64,000 nt of DNA from JAKFWF01 sp963732635. Lineage in GTDB: Bacteria > Pseudomonadota > Alphaproteobacteria > Rhizobiales > Hyphomicrobiaceae. The position numbers and the translations under genes were made by a program. Where the stretch lies: positions 8,784 through 72,783 of the forward strand of contig CAVTAL010000012.1 in NCBI GenBank assembly GCA_963732635.1, in the 5' to 3' direction. The notes beneath the pieces were generated by a model. The model had not been told where the DNA came from, made no database searches, and was given only the letters and a program-made list of their open reading frames with translations. This document shows, one piece after another, positions 17,154-26,445 of the stretch (the first letter of the stretch is position 1; each line of letters begins with the position of its first letter).

Positions 17154-17190
17154 TATCCCCGACACAGTGGAGGGCACTGTGTCGGGGATA
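17154..17190. repeat. Perfect 16-bp inverted repeat
   Basis: Arms TATCCCCGACACAGTG (17154-17169) and its exact complement (17175-17190) surround a 5-base loop. There is no T-run on either side, so a classical terminator is doubtful. It lies between two convergent transcription units and could be a bidirectional terminator, a palindromic repeat element or a protein-binding site. Confidence 0.6.
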
Positions 17191-17278
17191 AGCTCACGCG
17201 GGGTGAGTTGGCGGGCTGTCATCGCAAGATGGCGGCCCGTTCTGCTTTCCGAGCCTCGAATGCGCCACCAACGAACGA

Positions 17279-17306
17279 GGCCCCGGTACCTTGCGGTACC
17301 GGAGCC
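17279..17306 (-). terminator. Hairpin after the helix-hairpin-helix gene
   Basis: A 12-base stem with one mismatch built on CCGGTACC-TTGC-GGTACCGG, about 33 bases past the stop codon of the minus-strand gene. The following bases on the minus strand are only weakly T-rich (CGTTCGTT), so it is a probable rather than certain terminator. Confidence 0.5.
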
Positions 17307-17338
17307 CCATGGCATTCAGGTGACAGTTCGCCCGATTA

Positions 17339-17854
17339 TTACTTCACGCTGACCAGGGTCTTGATCGCGTCGAAAGCGTCCTGCGGGATCACCTTCTTGG
17401 CGGTCAGATCGTCAACCGACTTATAGGGCCGGCCGGCGACGATCAGCTTGGCGCGGGCCTCACCGATCTTCGGCAACTTTTCGAGGTCGGCGGCACTGAC
17501 CGTGTTGATGTTGACGAGCTTGGCGACGGCCGCAGCGGGGGCAGCGGTCTTGGTCGCGGCCGGCGTGGTGGCGGTCGTGGCCGACGGGGTCACGGCGGGC
17601 TTGGCCTCGACCTTCGGCGCGGTCACGGGAGCTGTCGCCGGGGCGGGCGCGCCGACCTTCTGCATCGTCTCGGGCGCCAGCACTGGCTTGGCGGCGGCGT
17701 CGGCGGGCTTCGCGGTCGGGGTGGTGACGGCAGGCGCAGTCACGGCGGCCGGTGCGGTCGGGGCAACCTTGACGTCCTGGGCGAAGGCCTGGGTGCCGAG
17801 GGCGAGGACGAGAGCAACGGCGGTCATCGTGGTTTTCATTGCAGTGGTATCCAT
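17339..17854 (-). CDS. Exported helix-hairpin-helix (ComEA-like) protein
   Basis: A 171-residue protein with a signal peptide (from MKTTMTAVALVLALG to about TQAFAQ), a long linker of Ala, Pro, Thr and Lys (roughly residues 30-110), and a C-terminal helix-hairpin-helix unit (VNINTVSAADLEKLPKIGEA, then KVIPQDAFDAIK). HhH domains bind DNA without sequence specificity; ComEA-like proteins do so in the periplasm during DNA uptake. No other competence gene is nearby, so a DNA-uptake role is only suggested. The start at 17854 has GAGGGCGC upstream; 17839 is an alternative that begins the signal peptide directly. Confidence 0.8.
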   Translation of the reverse strand: MDTTAMKTTMTAVALVLALGTQAFAQDVKVAPTAPAAVTAPAVTTPTAKPADAAAKPVLAPETMQKVGAPAPATAPVTAPKVEAKPAVTPSATTATTPAATKTAAPAAAVAKLVNINTVSAADLEKLPKIGEARAKLIVAGRPYKSVDDLTAKKVIPQDAFDAIKTLVSVK

Positions 17855-18449
17855 GTTTCGAGCGCCCTCATTGGTGCGCGGGATGGATATGACTGCTTCG
17901 GCTTGTCGGCCGTGGGGAGGTTTGAGGGTGTTGTGGCGGCGGCCAGCTAAACAGTGGCTAACCGCGCCATTCACCAGCCGTTCACGCGGCGGCGGCGCAT
18001 GCGGTCGTGTGCCGGAAGCAGCCCATCGCCGTCGCCTCGGGGAGGGAGGTGTGGCGGAGCGGCGAACGATGATTTGCTTCCGGCAGCTCGTATCCCGGCG
18101 CCGTCGCATCGGCTGACGATGTCTGGCACCGGGATCGATGCCGGGCGTAAAGGAAGCGGGGGTTCCTCGGCGCCCGGTTTGGCGTCGCGCAAGCGCGCTT
18201 CGCCAACTGATTGTGTCGTGCTGGGACCGCTGTCATCGCGTAGCGGTCTCGCGGTTTCGAGTGCCGGTTTGGCGCTCTATTTGAGCTGCCGGCGTTGGAG
18301 CGATGCCGCGTGTGGCTTGCCCAACCTTCATCGTGCTTATTCGGTGATCAAGCACCTGCAATGTGGAGCGAATGTGGAACAACTGCGGCCCTTGTGGGAC
18401 CACAAGAGCCTAGTTGATCAACTCGGTTGTCGCGATGTTGCGAAGCGGT
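17855..18449. other. Gene-free region between two minus- and plus-strand genes
   Basis: Roughly 600 bases with no frame that shows protein-like composition. Frames on both strands are rich in Arg, Pro and Ala and match nothing I recognise. With the barrel fragment just downstream, this may be the decayed remains of a gene or gene pair. No tRNA or small-RNA gene could be identified by eye. Confidence 0.4.
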
Positions 18450-18502
18450 TCAGTTGAAGTGGTAGGTGAGGCCGGCGCGAAAGGTGTCGGTCGACATTGC
18501 TG
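18450..18502 (-). pseudogene. C-terminal fragment of an outer-membrane barrel gene
   Basis: Read on the minus strand the sequence encodes STDTFRAGLTYHFN and a TGA stop. This is the typical last strand of an Omp25-like porin-family barrel, ending in aromatic-x-aromatic-Asn. The same frame is stopped about 20 codons upstream and no further barrel sequence follows, so only the last strand survives. It is unlikely to be made as a protein. Confidence 0.5.
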
Positions 18503-18591
18503 ATGACGCGTGCGGATGACGCGAAATTCATGGGACGATCCTGACGCGGTAGGTGACAGGGTCGCAGGGTTGCACGCAGAAGGGTTTAGAA

Positions 18592-19350
18592 GTGGTTAAA
18601 GTTACCGAGACACTAACGGCGGCGCGCAAGGGGCGAAGAGTGCAGCGGATCGAACGCGGCGACGTGCGACGGGTGGCAGCGTGCCGATTGCAGGTTGGCA
18701 GTGGCGAGTGGGCCTATGCACGCGCGCACAAACTTCAAATTGCGGCGGAGTTTGAACGCCAGCGCGAGATCAAGCCCGGTTACTTCAACGGCCCGATCCA
18801 GATCCTGCTCGATCATCGAATTGAGCACGACACGTTCGTCGGCGATTTCGCGACCTCCGATTTCGCGAGCTTCGTCTATTGGCGCGCCCAAGGGCTGATC
18901 GACGATAGCGTGCGCGACTGCTTCGGCTGCGCCGTCGTGCGCTCGCGCGAAGGCCACGTTTTGCTCGGCGTGCAGGCCGGCGGCAACCTCAATGCCGGCC
19001 GCGCCTATTGCCCGAGCGGCTTCATCGATCCGGCCGACGTTCGCGCCGACGGGACGATCGACATCGACGGCAGCATCGCCCGCGAGATCGGCGAGGAAAC
19101 CGGTCTCGATCTCGGCGCATTGACGCGCGTGGCCGGCTACATTCTGGTTGCGGCCGAGGCCTCGATTGCAATCGGCGTCGAATATCGTTCGCCCCTGGCG
19201 GCCGACGAATTGCGGTCGGTAGTGGTGGCCAACATTGCCCGCCAAACCGATCCTGAACTTGCCGGTGTGCTGCTGGTCGCATCGCCGGCCGACCTCGACG
19301 GGATTGCGACCACCGCCCATATCCCGCCGCTGCTGCGGGCGCTATTGTGA
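18592..19350 (+). CDS. NUDIX hydrolase
   Basis: A 252-residue protein with a NUDIX catalytic box near the middle: GFIDPAD, then a longer than normal insert, then REIGEETGLDL, which keeps the metal-binding Glu residues of the RE-x-x-EE-x-GL core. NUDIX enzymes cleave nucleoside diphosphates linked to another group; the substrate is unknown. The 20-residue spacing from the leading Gly to the Arg is longer than the usual 13. I chose the GTG at 18592, which has AGAAGG about eight bases upstream; an in-frame GTG lies at 18553. The sugar dehydrogenase gene follows after 22 bases. Confidence 0.75.
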   Translation: MVKVTETLTAARKGRRVQRIERGDVRRVAACRLQVGSGEWAYARAHKLQIAAEFERQREIKPGYFNGPIQILLDHRIEHDTFVGDFATSDFASFVYWRAQGLIDDSVRDCFGCAVVRSREGHVLLGVQAGGNLNAGRAYCPSGFIDPADVRADGTIDIDGSIAREIGEETGLDLGALTRVAGYILVAAEASIAIGVEYRSPLAADELRSVVVANIARQTDPELAGVLLVASPADLDGIATTAHIPPLLRALL

Positions 19351-19372
19351 TCGACTGATTGCGAAAGGACAT

Positions 19373-20731
19373 ATGATGACGGATCGCCCAGGCGAACACG
19401 GCAACGCGGCGGACGTCGCTTTGGCGCGGATTGAGGCGCGTCAGGCGGTCGCCGGTGTTATCGGGCTCGGCTATGTCGGGCTGCCGCTGGCGGCCGCCAT
19501 TGCCCGGATCGGCCTGAAGACGATCGGCTTCGATATCGATGCGACGAAGCCACGTCTGCTCAATGCCGGTACGTCCTACATCGACGCGGTCAAGAGCGCC
19601 GACCTGGCTTTGCTTGTCGGTGAAGGCCGATTTGTCGCGACGAGCGACATGGCGATGCTCGCCCAATGCGACGTGATCGTGATCTGCGTGCCGACACCGC
19701 TGACCCGTCACCGTGAACCGGACATGAGCTATATCGAGGCGACGTGCGCGACCATTGCGCGGTACCTGCGCGCCGGACAGCTAGTGGTGCTGGAATCTAC
19801 AACCTATCCCGGTACCACCGACGAACTGGTGCGGCCAATCCTGGAGGTAGGCGGCCTCAAATCCGGCCGCGATTTCTTCCTCGGCTTTTCGCCGGAGCGC
19901 GAGGATCCCGGCAATCGCGACTTCGAGACGGTCACCATTCCGAAGGTCGTGGCCGGCGACGGCGCGGACGCGCTGCGGCTGATGACGGCTTTCTACGGGG
20001 CAGTGGTAAAGCGTGTGGTGCCGGTGTCGTCGCCAGCGACCGCGGAGGCGGTAAAGATCACAGAGAACATCTTCCGGGCAGTGAACATCGCGCTCGTCAA
20101 CGAATTGAAGGTCGTCTACGACGCCATGGGCATCGACGTGTGGGAGGTGATCGAGGCAGCCAAGACCAAGCCGTTCGGCTATATGCCGTTCTATCCCGGT
20201 CCCGGTCTCGGTGGTCATTGCATCCCGATCGATCCGTTCTACCTGACATGGAAGTCGCGCGAGTTCGACACGCCGACCCGCTTTATTGAACTTGCCGGTG
20301 AGATCAACACGGCGATGCCGCGTTATGTGGTCGGGCGGTTGGAAGAAGCACTTGATCGGCACTCCGGCATTTCGCTTGGCCGTGCGCGCATCTTGATGAT
20401 CGGCCTCGCCTACAAGAAGAACGTCTCGGACATCCGCGAGAGCCCGTCGTTCAAGCTGATGGAGTTGATAGAGAAGCGCGGCGGCAGGTGCGACTATCAC
20501 GATCCGCATGTGGGCGAAATTCCGGCGACCCGTGAGCATGCCGAGTTCAAGGGACGGCAGTCGGCGGTGCTTTCATCGGCAACGGTCGCAGCCTACGACG
20601 CGATTCTGATTTCGACCGATCACGACGCAGTCGATTATGCGCTGCTCGCCGCCGATGCCCGCCTGATCATCGACACCCGCAACGTGTTTGCCAAGAAGGG
20701 GCTGACGAATGAGCGGGTGGTGAAGGCGTGA
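19373..20731 (+). CDS. Nucleotide-sugar dehydrogenase (WbpA/WecC-type UDP-HexNAc 6-dehydrogenase)
   Basis: NAD-dependent oxidation of a UDP-HexNAc at C6 to the uronic acid, feeding surface polysaccharide. The 452 residues carry the Rossmann motif VIGLGYVGLPLA, the segment CVPTPLTRHREPD, and the catalytic Cys in GGHCIPIDPFYL. The GGHCIP form, rather than GGSCFP of Ugd, places it with UDP-GlcNAc/UDP-ManNAc dehydrogenases. GAAAGGAC precedes the ATG. It differs clearly in sequence from the Ugd at 5.5 kb. No glycosyltransferase is nearby. Confidence 0.9.
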   Translation: MMTDRPGEHGNAADVALARIEARQAVAGVIGLGYVGLPLAAAIARIGLKTIGFDIDATKPRLLNAGTSYIDAVKSADLALLVGEGRFVATSDMAMLAQCDVIVICVPTPLTRHREPDMSYIEATCATIARYLRAGQLVVLESTTYPGTTDELVRPILEVGGLKSGRDFFLGFSPEREDPGNRDFETVTIPKVVAGDGADALRLMTAFYGAVVKRVVPVSSPATAEAVKITENIFRAVNIALVNELKVVYDAMGIDVWEVIEAAKTKPFGYMPFYPGPGLGGHCIPIDPFYLTWKSREFDTPTRFIELAGEINTAMPRYVVGRLEEALDRHSGISLGRARILMIGLAYKKNVSDIRESPSFKLMELIEKRGGRCDYHDPHVGEIPATREHAEFKGRQSAVLSSATVAAYDAILISTDHDAVDYALLAADARLIIDTRNVFAKKGLTNERVVKA

Positions 20732-20740
20732 TGCGCGATC

Positions 20741-21451
<711 letters not shown>

Positions 21452-21453
21452 CC

Positions 21454-22748
21454 CTACTCGTAGCGCAGCGCTTCGACTGGATCGAGCCGAGACGCGCGCC
21501 AGGAGGGATAGAGCGTCGCAATCAGCGTCAGCACCAGCGCGAACACGACGATGCCGGCGGTCTCGCGCGGATTGATGTCGGCTGGCAGGCGCGTGAGGTA
21601 GTAGACCGTCGGGTCCATCAGCGTCTTGCCCGTTACCCATTGCACGAACTGGCGGATGGCCTCGATGTTCCAGCAGAACACAATGCCGAGGATCAGGCCG
21701 GCGAAGGTGCCGACGACGCCGATCGAGGCACCGGTGATCAGGAAGATGCGCATGATCGCGCCTTTGGTTGCGCCCATGGTGCGGAGTATGGCGATATCGC
21801 GGCCTTTGTCCTTCACCAGCATCATCATGCCGGAAACGATGTTGAGGGCGGCCACCAGGATGATCAGCGACAGGATGATGAACATCACCGTTCGCTCGAC
21901 TTCGAGCACGGTGAAGAACGTCGAATTGCGCTGCCTCCAGTTGGTGATGACGAGGTCCGTCCCGCCGATTTTCTCGATCTCAGTGGCATAGCTGTCGACC
22001 GCCTCGCGGTCGTCGACGACGATCTCAAGCACGTCGACCTGATCGCCCTTGTTAAAGTATTTCTTGGCCTCGGCGAGCGGCATGAACATCATCGTCCGGT
22101 CGTATTCGGACATGCCCATCTCGAACAGTGCTGAGATGCGGTAGACTTTGGAGCGTGGCGAGGTGCCGAACGGGGTCTGCGATCCACGCGGCGAGATCAA
22201 GGTGATGCTGTCGCCCAACTTGACCCCGAGGGCGGACTGCGAGCCGATTGCCGACTGCGATGCCATCCTGGGCGTCGAAACCGTCGATCGTGCCCTGGAG
22301 AATGTTATTGGCAACCAGTGGCAGCGAGCGCATGCCTTCCTCGTCCATGCCGCGCACGAGGCCGCCGAGACCTGCGATGCTGGACGACACCAGCACTTGC
22401 CCTTCGATCAGCGGCACGGCGGTCTTGATGCCGGGAATGGTGCGGATTTTCGTTGCCAGTTCATCGTACTCATTGAACGGGCCGGCGCTGGCGATCTTGT
22501 AGACGACGAGATGGCCGTTCAGCCCTAGGATCTTTTCGAATAGCTGGTTGCGGAAGCCGTTCATGACAGCCATGACGATAATCAGCGTGGCGACGCCAAG
22601 CACGATGCCGACGAACGAGAACCCGGCGATCACCGAGATGAACCCCTCCTTGCGGCGAGCCCGAAGATAGCGCAGCGCCAGCAGCCACTCGAAAAACGAG
22701 AATGGCTGGGTGTCGATGGAGTTCTGCAGTTGCTGTTGCGGTTGTCAT
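21454..22748 (-). pseudogene. lolC: Lipoprotein-releasing ABC transporter permease (frameshifted)
   Basis: LolC/LolE-type permease with four membrane segments flanking a large periplasmic domain. The recognisable pieces are FFEWLLALRYLRARRKEGF, SVIAGFSFVGIVLGVATLI, ALGVKLGDSITLISPRG and the C-terminal SWRASRLDPVEALRYE. They lie in three frames. One shift is near 22225-22250, and a second near 22725-22735 separates the ATG at 22748 from the first helix; a rare CTG start would avoid the second. Dropping one base at each restores about 430 residues, the normal length. Because LolC is usually essential, error in the sequence is more likely than inactivation. Confidence 0.85.
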
Positions 22749-22768
22749 CCGGGCTCCAGTCTCAGAAC

Positions 22769-22872
22769 CGTAGGTTGGGTTAGGCCGCCCGATTGCGGCC
22801 GTAACCCAACATTCCGCGGGTGGTCATCGAAGTTGTTGGGTTACGGCGCAAGAGCGCCTAACCCAACCTACG
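22769..22872. repeat. Double-hairpin palindromic repeat element (REP-like)
   Basis: The 17-base outer arms CGTAGGTTGGGTTAGGC (22769-22785) and their exact complement (22856-22872) enclose two successive hairpins. The first pairs GTTGGGTTA with TAACCCAAC and has an inner GGCCGC/GCGGCC stem; the second pairs GTTGGGTTA with TAACCCAAC around GGCGC/GCGCC. The whole unit of 104 bases fits an interspersed REP/BIME-like family known from Bradyrhizobiaceae. Its right arm contains the stop codon of proS. Confidence 0.8.
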
Positions 22873-24235
22873 CCCTTCGTCGGTTCATCACGCCAAAATC
22901 CGCTGCGCCTTGATCTCCGGCGACGACCTTCGCCACAGCGGCATCCATCGGCATTGTTTCGCGGGCGCCGGTCTTGCGGTTCTTGATTTCGGCTTCGCCG
23001 GCCTTGACGCCCTTCGGCCCGACGATGATCTGATAGGGCAGGCCGATCAGGTCCATGGTCGCGAATTTGCCGCCGGCGCGCTCGTCGGTATCATCCAGCA
23101 GCACGTCGATGCCGGCCGATTCGAGCTGCTTGTAAATGCCGTTCGCCGCCGCATCCGTATCCTTGTCGCCGGCTTTCAAATTGATCAGGCCGACCTCGAA
23201 CGGCGCCACCGGCACCGGCCAGACGATGCCGTTGTCGTCGTGGCAGGCTTCGATGATGGCACCGGCAAGGCGCGACACGCCGACGCCGTAGGAGCCCATC
23301 TGCACGGTGATCATCTGGCCATCCGGTCCCTGGATCTTGCAGCCCATCGGCTCGGAGTATTTGGTGCCGAAGAAGAAAATATGGCCGACCTCGATGCCGC
23401 GCGCCGAAACCTGTTTCTCCTTCGGCACTTCGGCGTCGAATTTCGCCGCATCGTGCTTCTCGTCGGTCGCCGCGTACATCGACGTCCAGCGCTTGACGAT
23501 CGGCGACAGATCACCGTCGAAATCGATGTCGATCGGCGGCGGGGCACCCTCGATCAGGTCCTTGTGGCAGTACACTTGGCTCTCACCGGTGTCGGCCAGG
23601 ATGATGAATTCGTGGCTCATGTCGCCTCCAATGGGGCCGCTATCGGCCGCCATGGGGATGGCTTTGAGCCCCATGCGCGCGAAGGTGCGCAGGTAGGCGG
23701 TGAACATCTTGTTGTAGGACAGGCGTCCGGCTTCGGCGGTGAGGTCGAACGAATAGGCGTCCTTCATCAGGAACTCGCGACCGCGCATGACGCCGAAGCG
23801 CGGGCGCACCTCGTCGCGGAACTTCCACTGGATGTGGTAGAGGTTGCGCGGCATGTCCTTGTAACTTTTGATGCCATCGCGAAAAATGGCGGTGATCAAC
23901 TCCTCGTTGGTCGGCCCGTACAGCATCTCGCGGTCGTGCCGGTCGGAAATGCGCAGCATTTCCTTGCCGTAGGCCTCGTAGCGGCCGGACTGGCGCCACA
24001 GATCGGCGGACTGGATGGTCGGCATCAGCACTTCGATGGCACCGGTGCGGTTCTGCTCCTCGCGCACGATGCGGTCGATCTTCATCAGCACCTTGTATCC
24101 GAGCGGCAGCCACGAATAGATGCCGGCTGAGGCTTGCCGCACCATGCCGGTGCGCAGCATCAGTTGGTGCGACACGATTTCTGCTTCCTTCGGCGTTTCG
24201 CGAAGGACTGGCAGAAAATAGCGGGAAAGGCGCAT
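22868..24235 (-). CDS. proS: Proline--tRNA ligase
   Basis: Class II synthetase charging tRNA-Pro. The 455 residues are the short alphaproteobacterial form that lacks the internal editing domain found in E. coli ProS (572 residues). MRLSRYFLPVLRETPKEA opens the protein; class II motif 2 is FRDEVRPRFGVMRGREFLMK, and MGSYGVGVSRLAGAI is motif 3. The anticodon-binding domain fills the last 110 residues. It is transcribed toward lolC-lolD, the standard rhizobial order, and divergent from murA. The stop codon lies inside the palindromic repeat. Confidence 0.96.
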   Translation of the reverse strand: MRLSRYFLPVLRETPKEAEIVSHQLMLRTGMVRQASAGIYSWLPLGYKVLMKIDRIVREEQNRTGAIEVLMPTIQSADLWRQSGRYEAYGKEMLRISDRHDREMLYGPTNEELITAIFRDGIKSYKDMPRNLYHIQWKFRDEVRPRFGVMRGREFLMKDAYSFDLTAEAGRLSYNKMFTAYLRTFARMGLKAIPMAADSGPIGGDMSHEFIILADTGESQVYCHKDLIEGAPPPIDIDFDGDLSPIVKRWTSMYAATDEKHDAAKFDAEVPKEKQVSARGIEVGHIFFFGTKYSEPMGCKIQGPDGQMITVQMGSYGVGVSRLAGAIIEACHDDNGIVWPVPVAPFEVGLINLKAGDKDTDAAANGIYKQLESAGIDVLLDDTDERAGGKFATMDLIGLPYQIIVGPKGVKAGEAEIKNRKTGARETMPMDAAVAKVVAGDQGAADFGVMNRRRA

Positions 24236-24442
24236 GGGTCGGAGTTCCGGTGGTTGGGTGCGCGTGATGCGACAAACAGGCGGCCAGCCGGGCGGCCACC
24301 CTGCGTGCCTTTACAACCAGGGCAGATAACGGTTTCAAGGGGGCGAGGCAATCCCGCCAGGGTGCGCGGTGGCATTTCCCGTGTCATTGTCGGTGGAGAA
24401 TCATTGCGATAAGTCGCAGGGGCAGAAGTAAGAGGGATCGAA

Positions 24443-25750
24443 ATGGCGGCTCCAGAGCGTAGCGGCGGCATCCAGTACATCGTCGAGGGCGGGCATCGCC
24501 TGTCGGGCAGCCTGGAGCCGGCCGGAAACAAGAACGCGGCATTGCCGATCATCGCGGCCGCGCTGTTGACCGACAAGCCCGTACGGCTCACCAACGTGCC
24601 GCGCATACGCGACACCGAGACGCTAGTCGAGCTCGTCCGTTCGGTCGGTGCCGAGGCGACCTGGACCGAGCGCAACACCCTCGATATCCACGCGAAACAG
24701 GTCCGCGCCGTCGATCTCGATCCGATCCTGTGCGCCAACATCCGTGCCTCGATCCTGCTCGCCGGGCCTTTGCTCGCCCGCTGTGGCAAGGTGGTGCTGC
24801 CGCCGCCCGGCGGCGACGTGATCGGCCGCCGGCGTGTCGATACGCACTTCCTCGCCCTGCAGCAGTTGGGCGCCCGGGTCGACGCCGACAACAACTATCG
24901 CTTCGAGGCCGAAAAGCTGATCGGCGCCGACGTGTTCCTGGACGAGCCGAGCGTCACCGCGACTGAGAACGCGCTGATGGCGGCCGTCTTCGCCGAAGGC
25001 ACCACGATTCTGCGCAACGCCGCTTCCGAACCGCACGTCCAGGATCTGGCGCAGTTTCTGGTGGCACTCGGCAGCCGCATTGATGGCATCGGCACCAACA
25101 CGATGACCGTGCTTGGTGGCTTGCCCCTCGGCAGCGCCACTCACCGCATCGGCCCAGATCATATCGAAGTCGGGTCGTTCATTGGGCTCGCAGCGGTGAC
25201 GCGCTCGCCACTGCGCATCATCCGTGCCGGCACCCAGCATTTGCGTTCTACGCTGATGGGCTTTGATCGGCTTGGCATCATTTGTCAGATCGACGGCGAC
25301 GACCTGATCGTGCCCGGCAACCAGACCCGCAACATCCGCACCGACCTCGGCGGTCATATCCCGAAGCTTGAGGATCAGCCATGGCCGGCGTTTCCGGCCG
25401 ACCTGATGTCGATCGCGATCGTCACCGCGACGCAATGCGACGGCGTGATTTTGATGTTCGAGAAGATGTTCGAGAGCCGGATGTTCTTCACCGACAAGCT
25501 GATCGCCATGGGCGCGCGCATCGTGCTGTGCGACCCGCATCGCGCACTCGTCTCGGGGCCTGCCCGCTTGCGAGCCGGCCGCATGGAAAGCCCCGACATC
25601 CGCGCCGGCATGGCGATGCTGCTCGCCGCCCTGTGTGCCAAAGGCACGAGTACCATAAACAATGCACAGCAAATCGAACGCGGCTACGAGCGCATAGACG
25701 AGCGGTTGAATGCGCTGGGCGCCAGGATCACGCGGGTGCCGGCGCGGTAA
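24443..25750 (+). CDS. murA: UDP-N-acetylglucosamine 1-carboxyvinyltransferase with Asp at the fosfomycin site
   Basis: First committed enzyme of peptidoglycan synthesis: transfers enolpyruvyl from PEP to UDP-GlcNAc. 435 residues. GNKNAALPIIAA carries the conserved Lys-Asn pair, FPADLMS the catalytic Asp, and GYERIDERLNALGA ends the protein as usual. The loop that in E. coli reads GGCTIG (Cys115) is GGDVIG here, so the residue alkylated by fosfomycin is Asp. Cys-to-Asp enzymes are active and fosfomycin-insensitive in other bacteria. The gene is single in the window; whether a normal second murA exists elsewhere is unknown. Confidence 0.92.
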   Translation: MAAPERSGGIQYIVEGGHRLSGSLEPAGNKNAALPIIAAALLTDKPVRLTNVPRIRDTETLVELVRSVGAEATWTERNTLDIHAKQVRAVDLDPILCANIRASILLAGPLLARCGKVVLPPPGGDVIGRRRVDTHFLALQQLGARVDADNNYRFEAEKLIGADVFLDEPSVTATENALMAAVFAEGTTILRNAASEPHVQDLAQFLVALGSRIDGIGTNTMTVLGGLPLGSATHRIGPDHIEVGSFIGLAAVTRSPLRIIRAGTQHLRSTLMGFDRLGIICQIDGDDLIVPGNQTRNIRTDLGGHIPKLEDQPWPAFPADLMSIAIVTATQCDGVILMFEKMFESRMFFTDKLIAMGARIVLCDPHRALVSGPARLRAGRMESPDIRAGMAMLLAALCAKGTSTINNAQQIERGYERIDERLNALGARITRVPAR

Positions 25751-25783
25751 CGCTGCAGCCGGTACACCTCGTGCGCGCCACCA

Positions 25784-26332
25784 CTACCAGCCCGACATGC
25801 GGCTGATTTTGGTGCCTTCGAGGGTGAGGTTATACATCAGCCCCTTACCGTCGAAGATGAAGCCGACGACCGGGCTGGTGATGCGGTCGGTGTCGATCGA
25901 GCCACCAGCGCCAATCGTGATCAAGGCCACCGAGCCGTCGACGCCGACCTTCCAGCCGTCGGTGCGGCTGAACTTGGCAAGCGCCTCTTCGGTCATGAAC
26001 AGGATGACGACGGATCGCGCCTGCGCGCCGAGTTGGAAGCCGATCGAGCCGGACACGATATTGTAATAGCCGGAGGTGCGGCCGCGAACGAGCAGCGCGC
26101 CCTCGCCGTACTCGGCGCCGATGCCGATGCCGGCCTTGATGACGGTCGGAAAAACCAGCACGCCGAAAGCGCGCCGGATCAGGTCACTTGATCCATGCAC
26201 GCGGTGACGCAGACGTTCAAGGGTGGCGTCGACATTGCGAGCAGGCGACGCCGAAGCGGAGCCGGCGCCGAATGAGGCGATACCGGATGACAATGCGAGC
26301 GTGAGTGCGGAACGGCGCGAAATCGATTTCAT
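25784..26332 (-). CDS. SYLF/YSC84 lipid-binding domain protein, exported
   Basis: A 182-residue protein with a twin-arginine-like leader (KSISRRSALTLALSSG) and cleavage near SASASPA. The rest matches the SYLF (YSC84-related) domain: AFGVLVFPTVIKAGIGIGAEYGEGALL, SGSIGFQLGAQ and the closing GLMYNLTLEGTKI. Eukaryotic members bind phosphoinositides; bacterial ones are small periplasmic or membrane-attached proteins of unclear role. It converges with murA at a distance of 33 bases. Confidence 0.85.
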   Translation of the reverse strand: MKSISRRSALTLALSSGIASFGAGSASASPARNVDATLERLRHRVHGSSDLIRRAFGVLVFPTVIKAGIGIGAEYGEGALLVRGRTSGYYNIVSGSIGFQLGAQARSVVILFMTEEALAKFSRTDGWKVGVDGSVALITIGAGGSIDTDRITSPVVGFIFDGKGLMYNLTLEGTKISRMSGW

Positions 26333-26445
26333 GGGATCCCCAGTCGTCAGATTTGATCGGCCGGCGCGAGCCCCCGCTTCGCAAACCGAATTCGGCGGTA
26401 ACTGCGTCGTGTGGCGACATTCGGGCAAAACGTGGCGACCTTACG

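Noticed and set aside
22769..22872. CRISPR-like or tandem repeat array
   Set aside because: There are only inverted copies forming two hairpins, no direct repeats with unique spacers.
22910..24130. 406-residue forward frame opposite proS
   Set aside because: Shadow of proS: composition is dominated by Asp, His, Gly and Val, and nothing in it resembles a known domain.
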